Assembly: GCA_021300575.1 (NCBI GenBank)
Contig: JAJTDM010000010.1
Location: forward strand, 1 to 64,000
Reading direction: 5' to 3'
Length of the DNA: 64,000 bases
Source of the DNA: Rubrivivax sp.
GTDB taxonomy: Bacteria > Pseudomonadota > Gammaproteobacteria > Burkholderiales > Burkholderiaceae_C
Part shown: one piece after another, positions 9,713 to 17,848 of the stretch
Numbering within the stretch: position 1 is the stretch's first letter
How the letters are laid out: every line of letters starts with the position of its first letter
Position numbers and translations under genes: made by a program
Notes under the pieces: generated by a model
What the model was told of the DNA's origin: nothing
Databases searched by the model: none
The model's input: the letters and a program-made list of their open reading frames with translations, nothing else

Positions 9713-10630
9713 TCAAACGGTGGCTTTCTTGGCCAGGAGCGCGCGGCCCACCCTGGAGACAGGCGGCCGGCCCAGTTCCGCCGAGATCCAGGCCCCCGCG
9801 CTGGCCAGGGCGTCCAGGTTCACGCCGGTGTGGATGCCCAGACCGTTGAGCAGGAAGACCACGTCCTCGGTGGCCACGTTGCCCGTCGCGCCCTTGGCAT
9901 AGGGGCAGCCGCCCAATCCGGCCACGCTGGCGTCAAAGACATGCACCCCCATCTCCAGGCAGGCGTAGATGTTGGCCAAGGCCTGGCCGTAGGTATCGTG
10001 AAAGTGTCCGCTCACCTCCTCGACGGGAAAGTGCTTCAGCGCGCGCTCCATGGCGGCCTGCACCTTGCGCGGCGTGCCCACGCCGATGGTGTCGGCAATG
10101 CCGCAGTGCTGCACGCCCAGCGCCTTCATGCCCACCACCACGCGCTCCACCTCGTCGGCACTGACATCGCCCTGGTAGGGGCAGCCCACGGCACAGGAAA
10201 CCGCGGCGCGCACCTTGATGCCCTGGGCCAGCGCCAGCTGCACCACGGGGCGGAAGCGCTCGATGCTCTCCTCGATGCTGCAGTTGATGTTGCGGCGGCT
10301 GAAGGCCTCGCTGGCCGCGCCGAACACCACGATCTCGTCCGGCCGCCCGGACAGCGCGGCTTCCAGGCCCTTGAGGTTGGGCGTCAGCACCGAGTAGCGC
10401 ACGCCAGGGCGACGGGCTATGCCGGCCATGACCTCGGCGGCGTCAGCCATCTGCGGCACCCACTTGGGGCTGACGTAGCTGGTGACCTCGATCTCGTGCA
10501 GACCGGCATCCTGCAGGCGGGACACCAGCTCGATCTTGGTCGCCGCAGGGATGGGCTGCGCCTCGTTCTGCAGGCCGTCGCGCGGACCGACATCCACCAG
10601 CGTGACCTGCGAAGGCAAGTGGGTGCTCAT
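9713..10630 (-). CDS. mvaB: Hydroxymethylglutaryl-CoA lyase
   Basis: 305 residues from ATG 10630 (track start 10696 is too early); this ATG overlaps the mccA stop by 4 bases. It cleaves 3-hydroxy-3-methylglutaryl-CoA into acetyl-CoA and acetoacetate, the last step of leucine breakdown (LiuE). The TIM-barrel signature VDVGPRDGLQNE holds the metal and acid residues. FHDTYGQALAN supplies the metal-binding histidines, and GLGGCPYAKGATGN is the HMG-CoA-lyase signature with the catalytic cysteine. Its place in the mccB-liuC-mccA set makes the assignment firm. Confidence 0.95.
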   Translation of the reverse strand: MSTHLPSQVTLVDVGPRDGLQNEAQPIPAATKIELVSRLQDAGLHEIEVTSYVSPKWVPQMADAAEVMAGIARRPGVRYSVLTPNLKGLEAALSGRPDEIVVFGAASEAFSRRNINCSIEESIERFRPVVQLALAQGIKVRAAVSCAVGCPYQGDVSADEVERVVVGMKALGVQHCGIADTIGVGTPRKVQAAMERALKHFPVEEVSGHFHDTYGQALANIYACLEMGVHVFDASVAGLGGCPYAKGATGNVATEDVVFLLNGLGIHTGVNLDALASAGAWISAELGRPPVSRVGRALLAKKATV

Positions 10631-12633
10631 GCAGCGATCTCCATCTTCAACAACTCGGCACCTTCGGCCACCTGGTCTCCGGCCGCATGCAGCCACTCGG
10701 CCACCACGCCGTCACGCGGCGCGCTGATGGTGTGCTCCATCTTCATCGCCTCCATCACGGCCAGCGCCTGGCCCTGGCGCACGGCCTGACCCGGGCTCAC
10801 CAGCAAGGACATCAGCTTGCCCGGCATGGGGGCCACCAGACCCCCAGCGGCACCCGCGGCCTCACCTGCACCACGGGCCGGGTCCACCAGTTCCAGCACC
10901 GCGTGGCCCGCGGCGCCGAACACGCTGAAGCGCCCGCCCACTGCGTAGACGCTCAGGCTCTGACGGTGTCCGCCCATGCGGATGTCGTGCCGTCGCTCTC
11001 CTGCGGCGTCGGACTGCACCCGGGCTTGCAGCGCCAGACGCTCCCCCTGAAGTGTGAGGACCGACAGGCCGTCGTGCGTGCGCTCCAGCAACACCTCGTG
11101 GCGCTCACCGGCTTGCTCGAAGGTCAGGCGCCGCCGGGACAGGCCGTGGGCGCGCCAGCCGTCGGTGTGGCTCCAGGGGTCTGCCCGCTGCCCTTGCGCC
11201 TCCTGAGCCAGCAGGTGCGATACCACGCCCGCCACGGCCCAGGCCAGCGGCAGGCCCGGGGCGTTGAACAGCGCCTCGCGCTCGCGCTCGATCAAGGCGG
11301 TGTCCAGATCGGCCTGGGAGAAGGCGCGGCTGCCCACCACGCGGCGCAGGAAGCCGACGTTGGTGTGCAGCCCCACCAGATGCGTGTCGCGCAGTGCGGC
11401 GTCCAGGCGGGCCAGCGCCTGCGCGCGGTCTTCGCCCCAGACGATGAGCTTGGCGATCATCGAGTCGTACCAGGGGCTGATGGCATCACCCTCGACGAAA
11501 CCCGTGTCCACCCGCGGCTGCACGTCGTCAGCGTGGAAGGACACGTGAGCCGGCCAGCGCGCCACCTGCAGCGTGCCCGTGGCGGGCAGGAAGTTGGCGT
11601 CCGGGTTCTCGGCGCAGATGCGGGCCTCGATGGCATGGCCGCGCATGGCCAGCTGCGCCTGCTGTAGCGGCAAGGGCTGACCTGCGGCCACGCGCAATTG
11701 CCACTCCACCAGGTCCTGCCCGGTGATGGCCTCGGTGACCGGGTGCTCCACCTGCAGCCGGGTGTTCATCTCCATGAAGTAGAAGCGGCCATCCTGCTCG
11801 GCGATGAATTCCACCGTGCCGGCGCCCACGTAACCGACGGCTTGCGCCGCCGCCACCGCCGCCGCGCCCATCTCGGCGCGACGCTCGGGCGTCATGCCGG
11901 GGGCGGGGGCTTCCTCCAGCACCTTCTGGTGGCGACGCTGCACCGAGCAATCACGCTCGAACAGATAGACCGCGCCCCCCAGGCTGTCGCAGAACACCTG
12001 GATCTCGATGTGGCGAGGGCGGGTGACGTAGCGCTCCACCAGCACATGGTCATCACCAAAGCTGGCCTTGGCCTCGCGCTGGCAGCTGGCCAGCGCGGCG
12101 GCGAAGTCTTCCGCGCGCTCCACGCGCCGCATGCCCTTGCCACCACCGCCGGCGCTGGCCTTGATGAGCACCGGGTAGCCGATGCGGTCGGCCTCGCGCT
12201 GCAGCAGGGCCGGGGCGTTGTCCTGCCCGTGGTAGCCGGGGACCAGCGGCACACCGGCCTTCTCCATCAGCGCCTTGGCCGCGGCCTTGCTGCCCATGTC
12301 GCGGATGGCCGAGGGCGGCGGGCCGATGAACACCAGGCCGGCATCGGCGCAGGCCTGGGCGAAGTCTTCGTTTTCCGACAGGAAGCCGTAGCCCGGGTGC
12401 ACCGCCTGCGCCCCGGTGGCCTTGGCCGCCTCCAGGATGCGCTCCCAGCGCAGGTAGCTGTCGCGCGGCGCACTGGCACCGATGTGCACCGCCTCGTCAC
12501 AAGCGCGCACATGGCGGGCCTCGGCGTCGGCATCGGAGTACACCGCCACGGTGCGGATGCCCAGGCGCCGCGCAGTGGCGGCCACGCGGCAGGCGATCTC
12601 GCCGCGGTTGGCAATCAGTATCTTCTGGAACAT
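10627..12633 (-). CDS. mccA: Methylcrotonyl-CoA carboxylase, biotin carboxylase/biotin carrier (alpha) subunit
   Basis: 668 residues, normal for MccA/LiuD. The biotin carboxylase part (about 1-447) begins FQKILIANRGEIACR, has the ATP-grasp Gly loop KASAGGGGKGMRRV and the catalytic region EMNTRLQVEHPVTE. A linker domain follows. The C-terminal biotin carrier (about 595-668) has EAMKMEH, whose Lys receives biotin. With MccB it carboxylates 3-methylcrotonyl-CoA. ATG 12633 has a GGAG ribosome-binding site and follows liuC by 34 bases. Propionyl- or acetyl-CoA carboxylase subunits look similar, but the operon context with mccB, liuC and mvaB decides. Confidence 0.94.
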   Translation of the reverse strand: MFQKILIANRGEIACRVAATARRLGIRTVAVYSDADAEARHVRACDEAVHIGASAPRDSYLRWERILEAAKATGAQAVHPGYGFLSENEDFAQACADAGLVFIGPPPSAIRDMGSKAAAKALMEKAGVPLVPGYHGQDNAPALLQREADRIGYPVLIKASAGGGGKGMRRVERAEDFAAALASCQREAKASFGDDHVLVERYVTRPRHIEIQVFCDSLGGAVYLFERDCSVQRRHQKVLEEAPAPGMTPERRAEMGAAAVAAAQAVGYVGAGTVEFIAEQDGRFYFMEMNTRLQVEHPVTEAITGQDLVEWQLRVAAGQPLPLQQAQLAMRGHAIEARICAENPDANFLPATGTLQVARWPAHVSFHADDVQPRVDTGFVEGDAISPWYDSMIAKLIVWGEDRAQALARLDAALRDTHLVGLHTNVGFLRRVVGSRAFSQADLDTALIEREREALFNAPGLPLAWAVAGVVSHLLAQEAQGQRADPWSHTDGWRAHGLSRRRLTFEQAGERHEVLLERTHDGLSVLTLQGERLALQARVQSDAAGERRHDIRMGGHRQSLSVYAVGGRFSVFGAAGHAVLELVDPARGAGEAAGAAGGLVAPMPGKLMSLLVSPGQAVRQGQALAVMEAMKMEHTISAPRDGVVAEWLHAAGDQVAEGAELLKMEIAA

Positions 12634-12667
12634 AGGGTCTCCGCGGCTCGATCGCCGTTCGCTGCGC

Positions 12668-13444
12668 TCACCGCCATGCGGGCTCGCGCTTGTTCAGGAA
12701 GGCCTGCACACCCTCCCGGCCTTCGTCGCTGGCGCGGATGTCGGCGATGCGACGCGCCGTCTCGGCGCGCAGGTCTTGGGTGATTTCACGGCCCGCGAAG
12801 TCTTGCACCAGGCGCTTGCAGGCCTTCACCGCGGCCGGGCCGTTGGCCACCAGCAGGGCCACGATCTCGTCGACCTTGGCGTCCAGCGCGTCGGGGGCCA
12901 CCAGTTCATGGACGAAGCCCATCTCACGAGCCTGCGCGGCGCTGAAGCGCTCGGCGGTGATGAAGTAGCGCCGCGCCGCCTGCTCGCCCATGGCGCGCAT
13001 GACGTAGGGGCTGATGGTGGCCGGCAGCAAGCCCAGACGCGCTTCGCTCAGGCAGAAGTGCATGCCCTCGGCGGCCACCAGCACGTCACAGCACGCGGCC
13101 AGGCCCATGCCGCCAGCGTAGCAGTCGCCGTGCAGCCGCCCCACCACCGGCAGCGGGCAGCTGTAGATCGCCCACAGCATCTCCGCCAGGCGGGTGGCAT
13201 CGGCGCGGTTGTCCTCCCAGCCATAGCCGGCCATGGACTTCATCCAGTTCAAGTCCGCCCCGGCGCAGAAGGCCTTGCCATGCCCGCCCAGCACGATGAC
13301 CCTCACACCCGGGTCCTGCCCCAGGCGGGTGAAGGTCTCGGCCAACTCCGTGATCACCCCGTCGTTGAAGGCGTTGCGGACCTCGGGCCGGTTGAGGAAG
13401 ACCTTGGCGACACGGCCTTCGATGTGGATGTCCAGGGTGTTCAT
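12668..13444 (-). CDS. liuC: Enoyl-CoA hydratase/isomerase, probable methylglutaconyl-CoA hydratase
   Basis: 258 residues from ATG 13444; the track start 13483 adds 13 residues encoded by a short direct repeat. Crotonase-fold motifs are LNRPEVRNAFNDGVI, GHGKAFCAGADLNWM (first oxyanion-hole strand) and GDCYAGGMGLAACCDV (second oxyanion-hole glycines). The Glu in LSEARLGLLPATISPYV is in the position of a catalytic acid. In a liu operon this enzyme hydrates 3-methylglutaconyl-CoA to HMG-CoA, between MCC and HMG-CoA lyase. The fold is certain; the substrate comes from context. Confidence 0.9.
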   Translation of the reverse strand: MNTLDIHIEGRVAKVFLNRPEVRNAFNDGVITELAETFTRLGQDPGVRVIVLGGHGKAFCAGADLNWMKSMAGYGWEDNRADATRLAEMLWAIYSCPLPVVGRLHGDCYAGGMGLAACCDVLVAAEGMHFCLSEARLGLLPATISPYVMRAMGEQAARRYFITAERFSAAQAREMGFVHELVAPDALDAKVDEIVALLVANGPAAVKACKRLVQDFAGREITQDLRAETARRIADIRASDEGREGVQAFLNKREPAWR

Positions 13445-13496
13445 GCTGATATGCCTGCGTGTGCTGATGTGCCTGCGTTGCACGTGACGAGCGCGA

Positions 13497-13576
13497 CATG
13501 CGGTCCCCTTCGCTCATGTCCTCCGGATCGGGCTTCGCCCGCTCCTCCCCCTTTACTTCGCTGCGGGGACCACCTG
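13497..13576 (-). repeat. Nested-stem intergenic repeat, copy 1
   Basis: Read on the minus strand the core is GCGAAGTAAAGGGGGAG, a small hairpin (CGGGC/GCCCG around GAA), then CGGAGGACATGAGCG. The core is enclosed by complementary outer arms of about 12 bases (10 of 12 pair, including GGTCCCC with GGGGACC). Copy 2 has the same core in the opposite orientation, but its hairpin and outer arms differ in sequence while remaining complementary. Confidence 0.8.
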
Positions 13577-13634
13577 CCGCACTCGTCCTGCCAGCAGATC
13601 TCAGCGCCACCGTCCGGAAACCAGAGTGCTGGAA

Positions 13635-13740
13635 GGTCAGCGCGTGTTGGGGCTGTGCGCAGCGAAGTCAAGGGGGAGCCGGTTGCCAAAGGCGACCGGC
13701 GGAGGACATGAGCGGAGCACAGCCCCGACATGCGCTGACC
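13635..13740 (+). repeat. Nested-stem intergenic repeat, copy 2
   Basis: The core GCGAAGTCAAGGGGGAG is followed by a hairpin (GCCGGTTGCC/GGCGACCGGC around AAA) and CGGAGGACATGAGCG. The outer arms 13635-13658 and 13717-13740 form an imperfect 24-base inverted repeat with 22 of 24 paired, including GGGGCTGTGC/GCACAGCCCC. The orientation is opposite to copy 1. No transposase is present. It could be a REP-like or MITE-like element, or an RNA structure inside the operon transcript. Confidence 0.85.
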
Positions 13741-13819
13741 CCGCGAGGTCTCACCTTGCAAACAAACATCCCGCACAGACAGTCTCCCCGAAGCGTGAAC
13801 CCGCGAGCAACCCCCCATC

Positions 13820-14956
13820 TCAATACCGCTTCGCCGCTTCATCCAGCATCACCTCGGTGGCCCCGCCACCAATGGCCAGGATGCGGGCGTCGCGCCAGAG
13901 GCGCTCGATGGCCATGCCGCGCATGTAGCCCATGCCGCCGTGCACCTGCTGGCAACCCAGCGTCACCTCGTTGACCAACTCGCCCGTCAGCGCCTTCAGC
14001 AGCGACACATCCTGCACGATGTCGTGGCCCTGCGTCACACGCCAGGCGCAGTGGTAGAGGTAGGCGCGGGCCGCGCGGGTTTTGGCGTCCAGCATCGCCA
14101 GCTTCTGGCGCACTGCCTGCTTGTCCCACAACGTGCCACCGAACGCCTGGCGCGTGCGGGCGTGCTCAACCGCCAGCTTCAGCGCCTGCGTGCAGTGCCC
14201 CACGGCCATCGCGCCGAGGGCGATGCGCTCGGTCTGGAAGTTCTTCATCACCGCGTAGAAGCCCTTGCCCTCCTCGCCCAGCAGGTGAGCTGCGCGCACC
14301 CGGCAGTTGTCGAAGTGCAGCTCCGCCGTGTCGGAACACAGCCAGCCGGTCTTCTCTAGCTGCCGGCCCACGGTAAAGCCGGGTGTGCCCTTCTCCACGG
14401 CGAAGATCGAGATCTCATGCCGCGCCGTGCCGGTGCGCGCCGCCACGAAGTAAAGGTCGGCGTGCACACCGTTGGTGATGAAGAGCTTGTTGCCGTTGAT
14501 CACCCACTCGTCACCGTCGCGCCGCGCCGTGGCGCGCATGCCCGCCACGTCCGAGCCCGCGCCGGGCTCGGTGACGGCCACCGCAGTGATGGTGTGGCCG
14601 CTGGTGATGCCCGGCATCCAGCGCGCCTGCTGTGCCGGGTTGCCGGCATGGTGCAGGTGAGGGCTTGCCATGTCGGTGTGCACCAGCACCGTGACGATGA
14701 AGCCACCGAAGGTGCTCTGGCTTAAGCCTTCGGCAAACACCAGGTTGGTCATGGCATCCGCGCCGCCGCCACCATGCTCGGGCGCGTACACCAGTCCCAG
14801 CAGGCCGGCGTCGCCCATCTTGCGAAGGACCTCGCGCGGCACCATGCCCTGGCGCTCCCAGGCCTCGGCGTAGGGCTCCACCTCGCGTGCGAGGAAGCGG
14901 GCAATCTGCTCGCGCAGCAGTTCGTGTTCGGGGGTGTCGTGGATGGAGTGATTCAT
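13820..14956 (-). CDS. Acyl-CoA dehydrogenase, long-chain/isovaleryl-type catalytic base
   Basis: 378 residues from ATG 14956; the track start 15061 reads into vapC. FAD-binding and fold motifs are [16 protein letters not shown] and WVINGNKLFITNG. The C-terminal helix region is VHGGMGYMRGMAIERLWRD. At the position where short-chain enzymes carry the catalytic Glu (YEGT) it has GGGATEV. A Glu in the helix of NFQTERIALG can serve instead, as in isovaleryl- and long-chain acyl-CoA dehydrogenases. It starts 4 bases after vapC ends and lies in the liu operon, so a branched or citronellyl-type acyl-CoA substrate is plausible but not shown. A true liuA is at 38280-39458. Confidence 0.88.
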   Translation of the reverse strand: MNHSIHDTPEHELLREQIARFLAREVEPYAEAWERQGMVPREVLRKMGDAGLLGLVYAPEHGGGGADAMTNLVFAEGLSQSTFGGFIVTVLVHTDMASPHLHHAGNPAQQARWMPGITSGHTITAVAVTEPGAGSDVAGMRATARRDGDEWVINGNKLFITNGVHADLYFVAARTGTARHEISIFAVEKGTPGFTVGRQLEKTGWLCSDTAELHFDNCRVRAAHLLGEEGKGFYAVMKNFQTERIALGAMAVGHCTQALKLAVEHARTRQAFGGTLWDKQAVRQKLAMLDAKTRAARAYLYHCAWRVTQGHDIVQDVSLLKALTGELVNEVTLGCQQVHGGMGYMRGMAIERLWRDARILAIGGGATEVMLDEAAKRY

Positions 14957-14960
14957 GATT

Positions 14961-15362
14961 TCAATGCTGCCAGCCACGCAGGCCGCGCAGTTGCTCGAAG
15001 ACGTCAAAGTCTCGATCGCGGTGCAGCAGCACATAGTCGCGCTCGATGCAGAAGGTGGCAATCAACACGTCGATGGCGCTGCGTACAGTGACACCGGCCG
15101 CACGCAGGCTGCGGTAGTGGCGGGCGGCCTCAACGGCCAAGGTGGCGCCGGCCACGGGTTCGACACGCAGGCTCTCCAGCAACAGGCGGGCGCGACGATG
15201 GTCATGGTCGTCCCGAAAGCCGCGCAGAACCTCGAACAGCACGAGGTCTGGCACGACGATGGGCACTACACCCGTCTCCAGCAGCTTGGCCAGGTGCTCC
15301 ACCGAGGGGTGATCGACATCGTTGAAGAAGTCGATCCAGACACTGGAGTCAACGACCAGCAC
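14961..15362 (-). CDS. vapC: PIN-domain toxin, VapC family
   Basis: About 133 residues from GTG 15362 (M/V-LVVDSSVWIDFF is the usual VapC opening); ATG 15398 is an alternative, and the track start 15521 is too long. The PIN acidic residues are visible: Asp in VVDSSVWID, Glu in LVLFEVLRG, Asp in SAIDVLIA and the pair in LLHRDRDFD. VapC proteins are Mg-dependent RNases cutting tRNA or rRNA. The start overlaps the VapB stop by 14 bases. The module sits between mccB and an acyl-CoA dehydrogenase gene. Confidence 0.9.
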   Translation of the reverse strand: MLVVDSSVWIDFFNDVDHPSVEHLAKLLETGVVPIVVPDLVLFEVLRGFRDDHDHRRARLLLESLRVEPVAGATLAVEAARHYRSLRAAGVTVRSAIDVLIATFCIERDYVLLHRDRDFDVFEQLRGLRGWQH

Positions 15363-15684
15363 GGCGCTTGCGTCCAGCAGCCGGTTTGGCCTGGGCATCG
15401 GCCACGGCGGGCCCGGCCGCTGCTTTACCGGCCGAACCGTAGGGCGGTGATGTCGGCTCTTGGACTGACACCACTTTGACAGCCTCTGCAGGCGCCTTGG
15501 TCCAGTCGATGGACTCGTCACCTTCCCACTTGAGCTTGCCTCGCCACTTCAAGATCTCCTTGTAGGCAGCCTGGCGCGCAAGCAGCTTCAGCCCCGCCTC
15601 GACGGCCTCGCGTTTGGTCTTGAAGGGGCCGGCCTGCATCGCCCGGGCCATCAACTCGTCATCGATATCGATGTTGGTGCGCAT
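15349..15684 (-). CDS. vapB: VapB-type antitoxin
   Basis: 111 residues from ATG 15684. The N-terminus MRTNIDIDDELMARAMQ and FKTKREAVEAGLKLLARQ form the ribbon-helix-helix-like DNA-binding part of VapB (DUF2191-type) antitoxins. The C-terminal half is longer than usual, Ala/Lys rich and probably disordered (AAAGPAVADAQAKPAAGRK). It neutralises VapC and represses its own promoter in related systems. Only 46 bases separate it from the mccB stop. Confidence 0.88.
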   Translation of the reverse strand: MRTNIDIDDELMARAMQAGPFKTKREAVEAGLKLLARQAAYKEILKWRGKLKWEGDESIDWTKAPAEAVKVVSVQEPTSPPYGSAGKAAAGPAVADAQAKPAAGRKRRAGR

Positions 15685-15730
15685 GATGTGTATGGGGTGG
15701 ATATAAGTGACACATCGTACACTCAAAGAG
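15685..15730 (-). promoter_or_regulatory. Probable vapBC promoter/operator
   Basis: This short AT-rich gap reads GTGTACGATGTGTCACTTATAT on the minus strand just before vapB. TTATAT resembles a -10 box, and the repeated GTGTxxG half-sites could bind VapB. It gives vapBC, and perhaps the liu genes after it, a promoter separate from that of mccB. Confidence 0.45.
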
Positions 15731-17341
15731 TCACATCCGGAAGACCCCGAACTTCGGGCTCTCGGGAATGGGCGCGTTCAGGCTGGCGCTGAGGGCCAGG
15801 GCCAGCACGCGGCGGGTGTCGGCCGGGTCGATCACGCCGTCGTCCCAGAGTCGGGCGCTGGAGAAGTAGGGGTGGGCCTGGTGGGCGAACTGGTCGAGGA
15901 TGGGCTGCTTGAAGGCTGCCTCCTGCTCCCGCGTCCACTGCCCGCCCTTGGCCTCGATGCCGTCGCGCTTGACGGTGGCCAGCACGCTGGCGGCCTGCTC
16001 GCCGCCCATCACCGAGATGCGCGCGTTCGGCCACATCCACAGGAAGCGCGGCGAGTAGGCGCGGCCGCACATGCCGTAGTTGCCCGCGCCGAAGCTGCCG
16101 CCGATGATGACGGTGAACTTGGGCACCGTGGCCGTGGCCACCGCCGTGACCATCTTGGCGCCGTGCTTGGCGATGCCCTCGGCCTCGTACTTGCGCCCGA
16201 CCATGAAGCCGGTGATGTTCTGCAGAAAGATCAGTGGCACGCGGCGCTGGCAGCACAGCTCGATGAAGTGCGCGCCCTTCATCGCCGACTCGCTGAACAG
16301 CACGCCGTTGTTGGCCACGATACCCACGGGCTGCCCTTCGATGTGCGCAAAGCCGGTGACCAGCGTGGCGCCGTAGCGCGCCTTGAACTCGTCGAACACG
16401 CTGCCGTCGACAAGGCGCGCGATGACCTCGCGCACGTCGTAAGGCTTGCGCGCGTCGGTGGGCACGATGCCGTGGAGTTCCTGCGCGTCGAACAGCGGGG
16501 CCTGCGGCTCGGCCAGGCGCATCTGCTCGGGCTTGCGCCAGTTGAGGTTGGCAACGATGGCGCGGGCGATGGACAGGGCGTGCGTGTCGTTGTCGGCCAG
16601 GTGGTCGGCCACACCCGACAACCGGGTGTGCACGTCGCCGCCGCCCAGGTCCTCGGCACTCACCACCTCGCCGATGGCCGCCTTCACCAGCGGCGGCCCG
16701 CCCAGGAAGATGGTGCCCTGGTTGCGCACGATGATGGTCTCATCGCTCATGGCCGGCACATAGGCGCCGCCGGCCGTGCAGGACCCCATGACCACCGCGA
16801 TCTGCGGAATGCCCTGGGCGCTCATGTTGGCCTGGTTGTAGAAGATGCGGCCGAAATGCTCGCGGTCGGGGAACACGTCGTCCTGGTTGGGCAGGTTGGC
16901 GCCGCCGGAGTCCACCAAGTAGATGCAGGGCAGCCGGTTCTGCAGCGCGATCTCCTGCATGCGCAGGTGCTTCTTGACCGTGACCGGGTAGTAGGTACCG
17001 CCCTTGACCGTGGCGTCATTGCACACGATGGCGCACTCCACCCCGCTGACGCGGCCAATGCCGGCGATCATGCCGCCGCCCGGGGCGGCGTTGTCGTACA
17101 TGTCCAGGCCGGCCAGCGCGCCCACTTCCAGGAAGGGCGTGCCGGGATCCAGCAGGCCCTCCACCCGGTCACGCGGCAGCAGCTTGCCGCGCGCGGTGTG
17201 CTTGGCGCGCGCCGCCTCTCCGCCGCCGAGTGCCGAGCGGTCGAGTTGCGTGTGCAGGTCATCCACCATGGCGCGCATGGCCTGGGTGCTGGCCTTGAAG
17301 TCCTCGCCACGCGGGTTGATCTTCGAGTTCAAGGCGGGCAT
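15731..17341 (-). CDS. mccB: Methylcrotonyl-CoA carboxylase, carboxyltransferase (beta) subunit
   Basis: 536 residues from ATG 17341, the normal MccB length. The ribosome-binding site GGAG lies 9 bases before this ATG. The 690-residue track ORF fuses it to an unrelated decayed gene and passes through the operon's operator. Carboxyltransferase motifs include [38 protein letters not shown] (acyl-CoA site), [12 protein letters not shown] and [18 protein letters not shown]. It moves the carboxyl group from biotin on MccA to 3-methylcrotonyl-CoA. It is the first gene of the liu operon and is separated from mccA by vapBC, an acyl-CoA dehydrogenase and liuC. Confidence 0.94.
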   Translation of the reverse strand: MPALNSKINPRGEDFKASTQAMRAMVDDLHTQLDRSALGGGEAARAKHTARGKLLPRDRVEGLLDPGTPFLEVGALAGLDMYDNAAPGGGMIAGIGRVSGVECAIVCNDATVKGGTYYPVTVKKHLRMQEIALQNRLPCIYLVDSGGANLPNQDDVFPDREHFGRIFYNQANMSAQGIPQIAVVMGSCTAGGAYVPAMSDETIIVRNQGTIFLGGPPLVKAAIGEVVSAEDLGGGDVHTRLSGVADHLADNDTHALSIARAIVANLNWRKPEQMRLAEPQAPLFDAQELHGIVPTDARKPYDVREVIARLVDGSVFDEFKARYGATLVTGFAHIEGQPVGIVANNGVLFSESAMKGAHFIELCCQRRVPLIFLQNITGFMVGRKYEAEGIAKHGAKMVTAVATATVPKFTVIIGGSFGAGNYGMCGRAYSPRFLWMWPNARISVMGGEQAASVLATVKRDGIEAKGGQWTREQEAAFKQPILDQFAHQAHPYFSSARLWDDGVIDPADTRRVLALALSASLNAPIPESPKFGVFRM

Positions 17342-17803
17342 GGGCAATTCTCCGGCGGGCGGGGGCTGCACCGCCCGGAAGGCGAAGTCGTGCAGGCTGC
17401 GGCTGACGTATACGTCAATTGTAGAGAGAACGCAGGGCGGACCGACGACGCCCGCGGCGACAGCCGCGACGCACTGCGCCTTCAGGCGTGCTTTCCAGGC
17501 CACGTCGTTCCAGGTGGCCTGGGCCGCACTCTGCGTCGGGATCGGTAAGTTCGGCGGCGGGCTGCAGGCCACCCCCTCGAAGCGCGCCGAGCGCGCGAAG
17601 TCGGCGAACGAGTACTCGCACTTGATCGGGTGGGCGACTGGGCTCTTCAACTCCGCCGCCTGGAAGGTGGCGCCCGGCAGGATGGCATGGCGGCGCGCCT
17701 GCCGGCCGTGGCTTGCGGCAAGGACGTCGATCCAGGCGTTGGCGACGTAGGAGCAGGGCGAGGAGAAGTCGAACCAGAAGTCAATTGGGGCAAGCGCATT
17801 CAT
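17342..17803 (-). pseudogene. Decayed DsbA-like isomerase gene, in frame with mccB
   Basis: The first 150 or so codons of the 690-residue track ORF belong to another family. It starts [24 protein letters not shown], like the start of 2-hydroxychromene isomerases. It then jumps from about residue 95 to a late family segment ([19 protein letters not shown]) and dissolves. About 100 central residues are missing. The 3' end contains the mccB operator at 17403-17418, so it is not expected to be a real N-terminal domain of MccB. An intact relative is at 8756-9397. Confidence 0.7.
17403..17418. promoter_or_regulatory. Probable LiuR operator upstream of mccB
   Basis: TGACGTATACGTCA is a perfect 14-base palindrome, 62 bases before the mccB ATG. 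The 16-mer CTGACGTATACGTCAA matches the site before liuR (TTGACGTAAACGTCAA) at 14 of 16 positions. MerR-family LiuR proteins are known to bind such palindromes in front of liu genes. Confidence 0.75.
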
Positions 17804-17848
17804 GAGTGCACGACAGGGGCGAAAAGACCTTTCGTGAAGACCGGACCG

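Larger units (their letters stand above)
13445..13819. other. Intergenic stretch in the liu operon with two nested-stem repeats
   Basis: No convincing gene is seen in these 375 bases between the acyl-CoA dehydrogenase and liuC. Near liuC there is a short direct repeat (two copies of TGCCTGCGT about 20 bases apart). The rest is dominated by two inverted copies of a structured element, listed separately. ORFs in the track here are products of the repeat sequence. Confidence 0.7.

Noticed and set aside
13497-13740. CRISPR-like repeat pair
   Set aside because: There are only two copies, in opposite orientation and with different spacing, and no cas gene anywhere in the window.
13498-13974. Plus-strand ORFs starting in the repeat region, including ATG after GGAGGAC at 13708
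   Set aside because: The ribosome-binding-site-like motif is part of the repeat core. The downstream reading is Pro/Arg-rich and runs into the antisense of the dehydrogenase gene, with no conserved feature.
15707-17548. 613-residue plus-strand ORF
   Set aside because: It is antisense to mccB; repetitive Gly/His/Ala composition.
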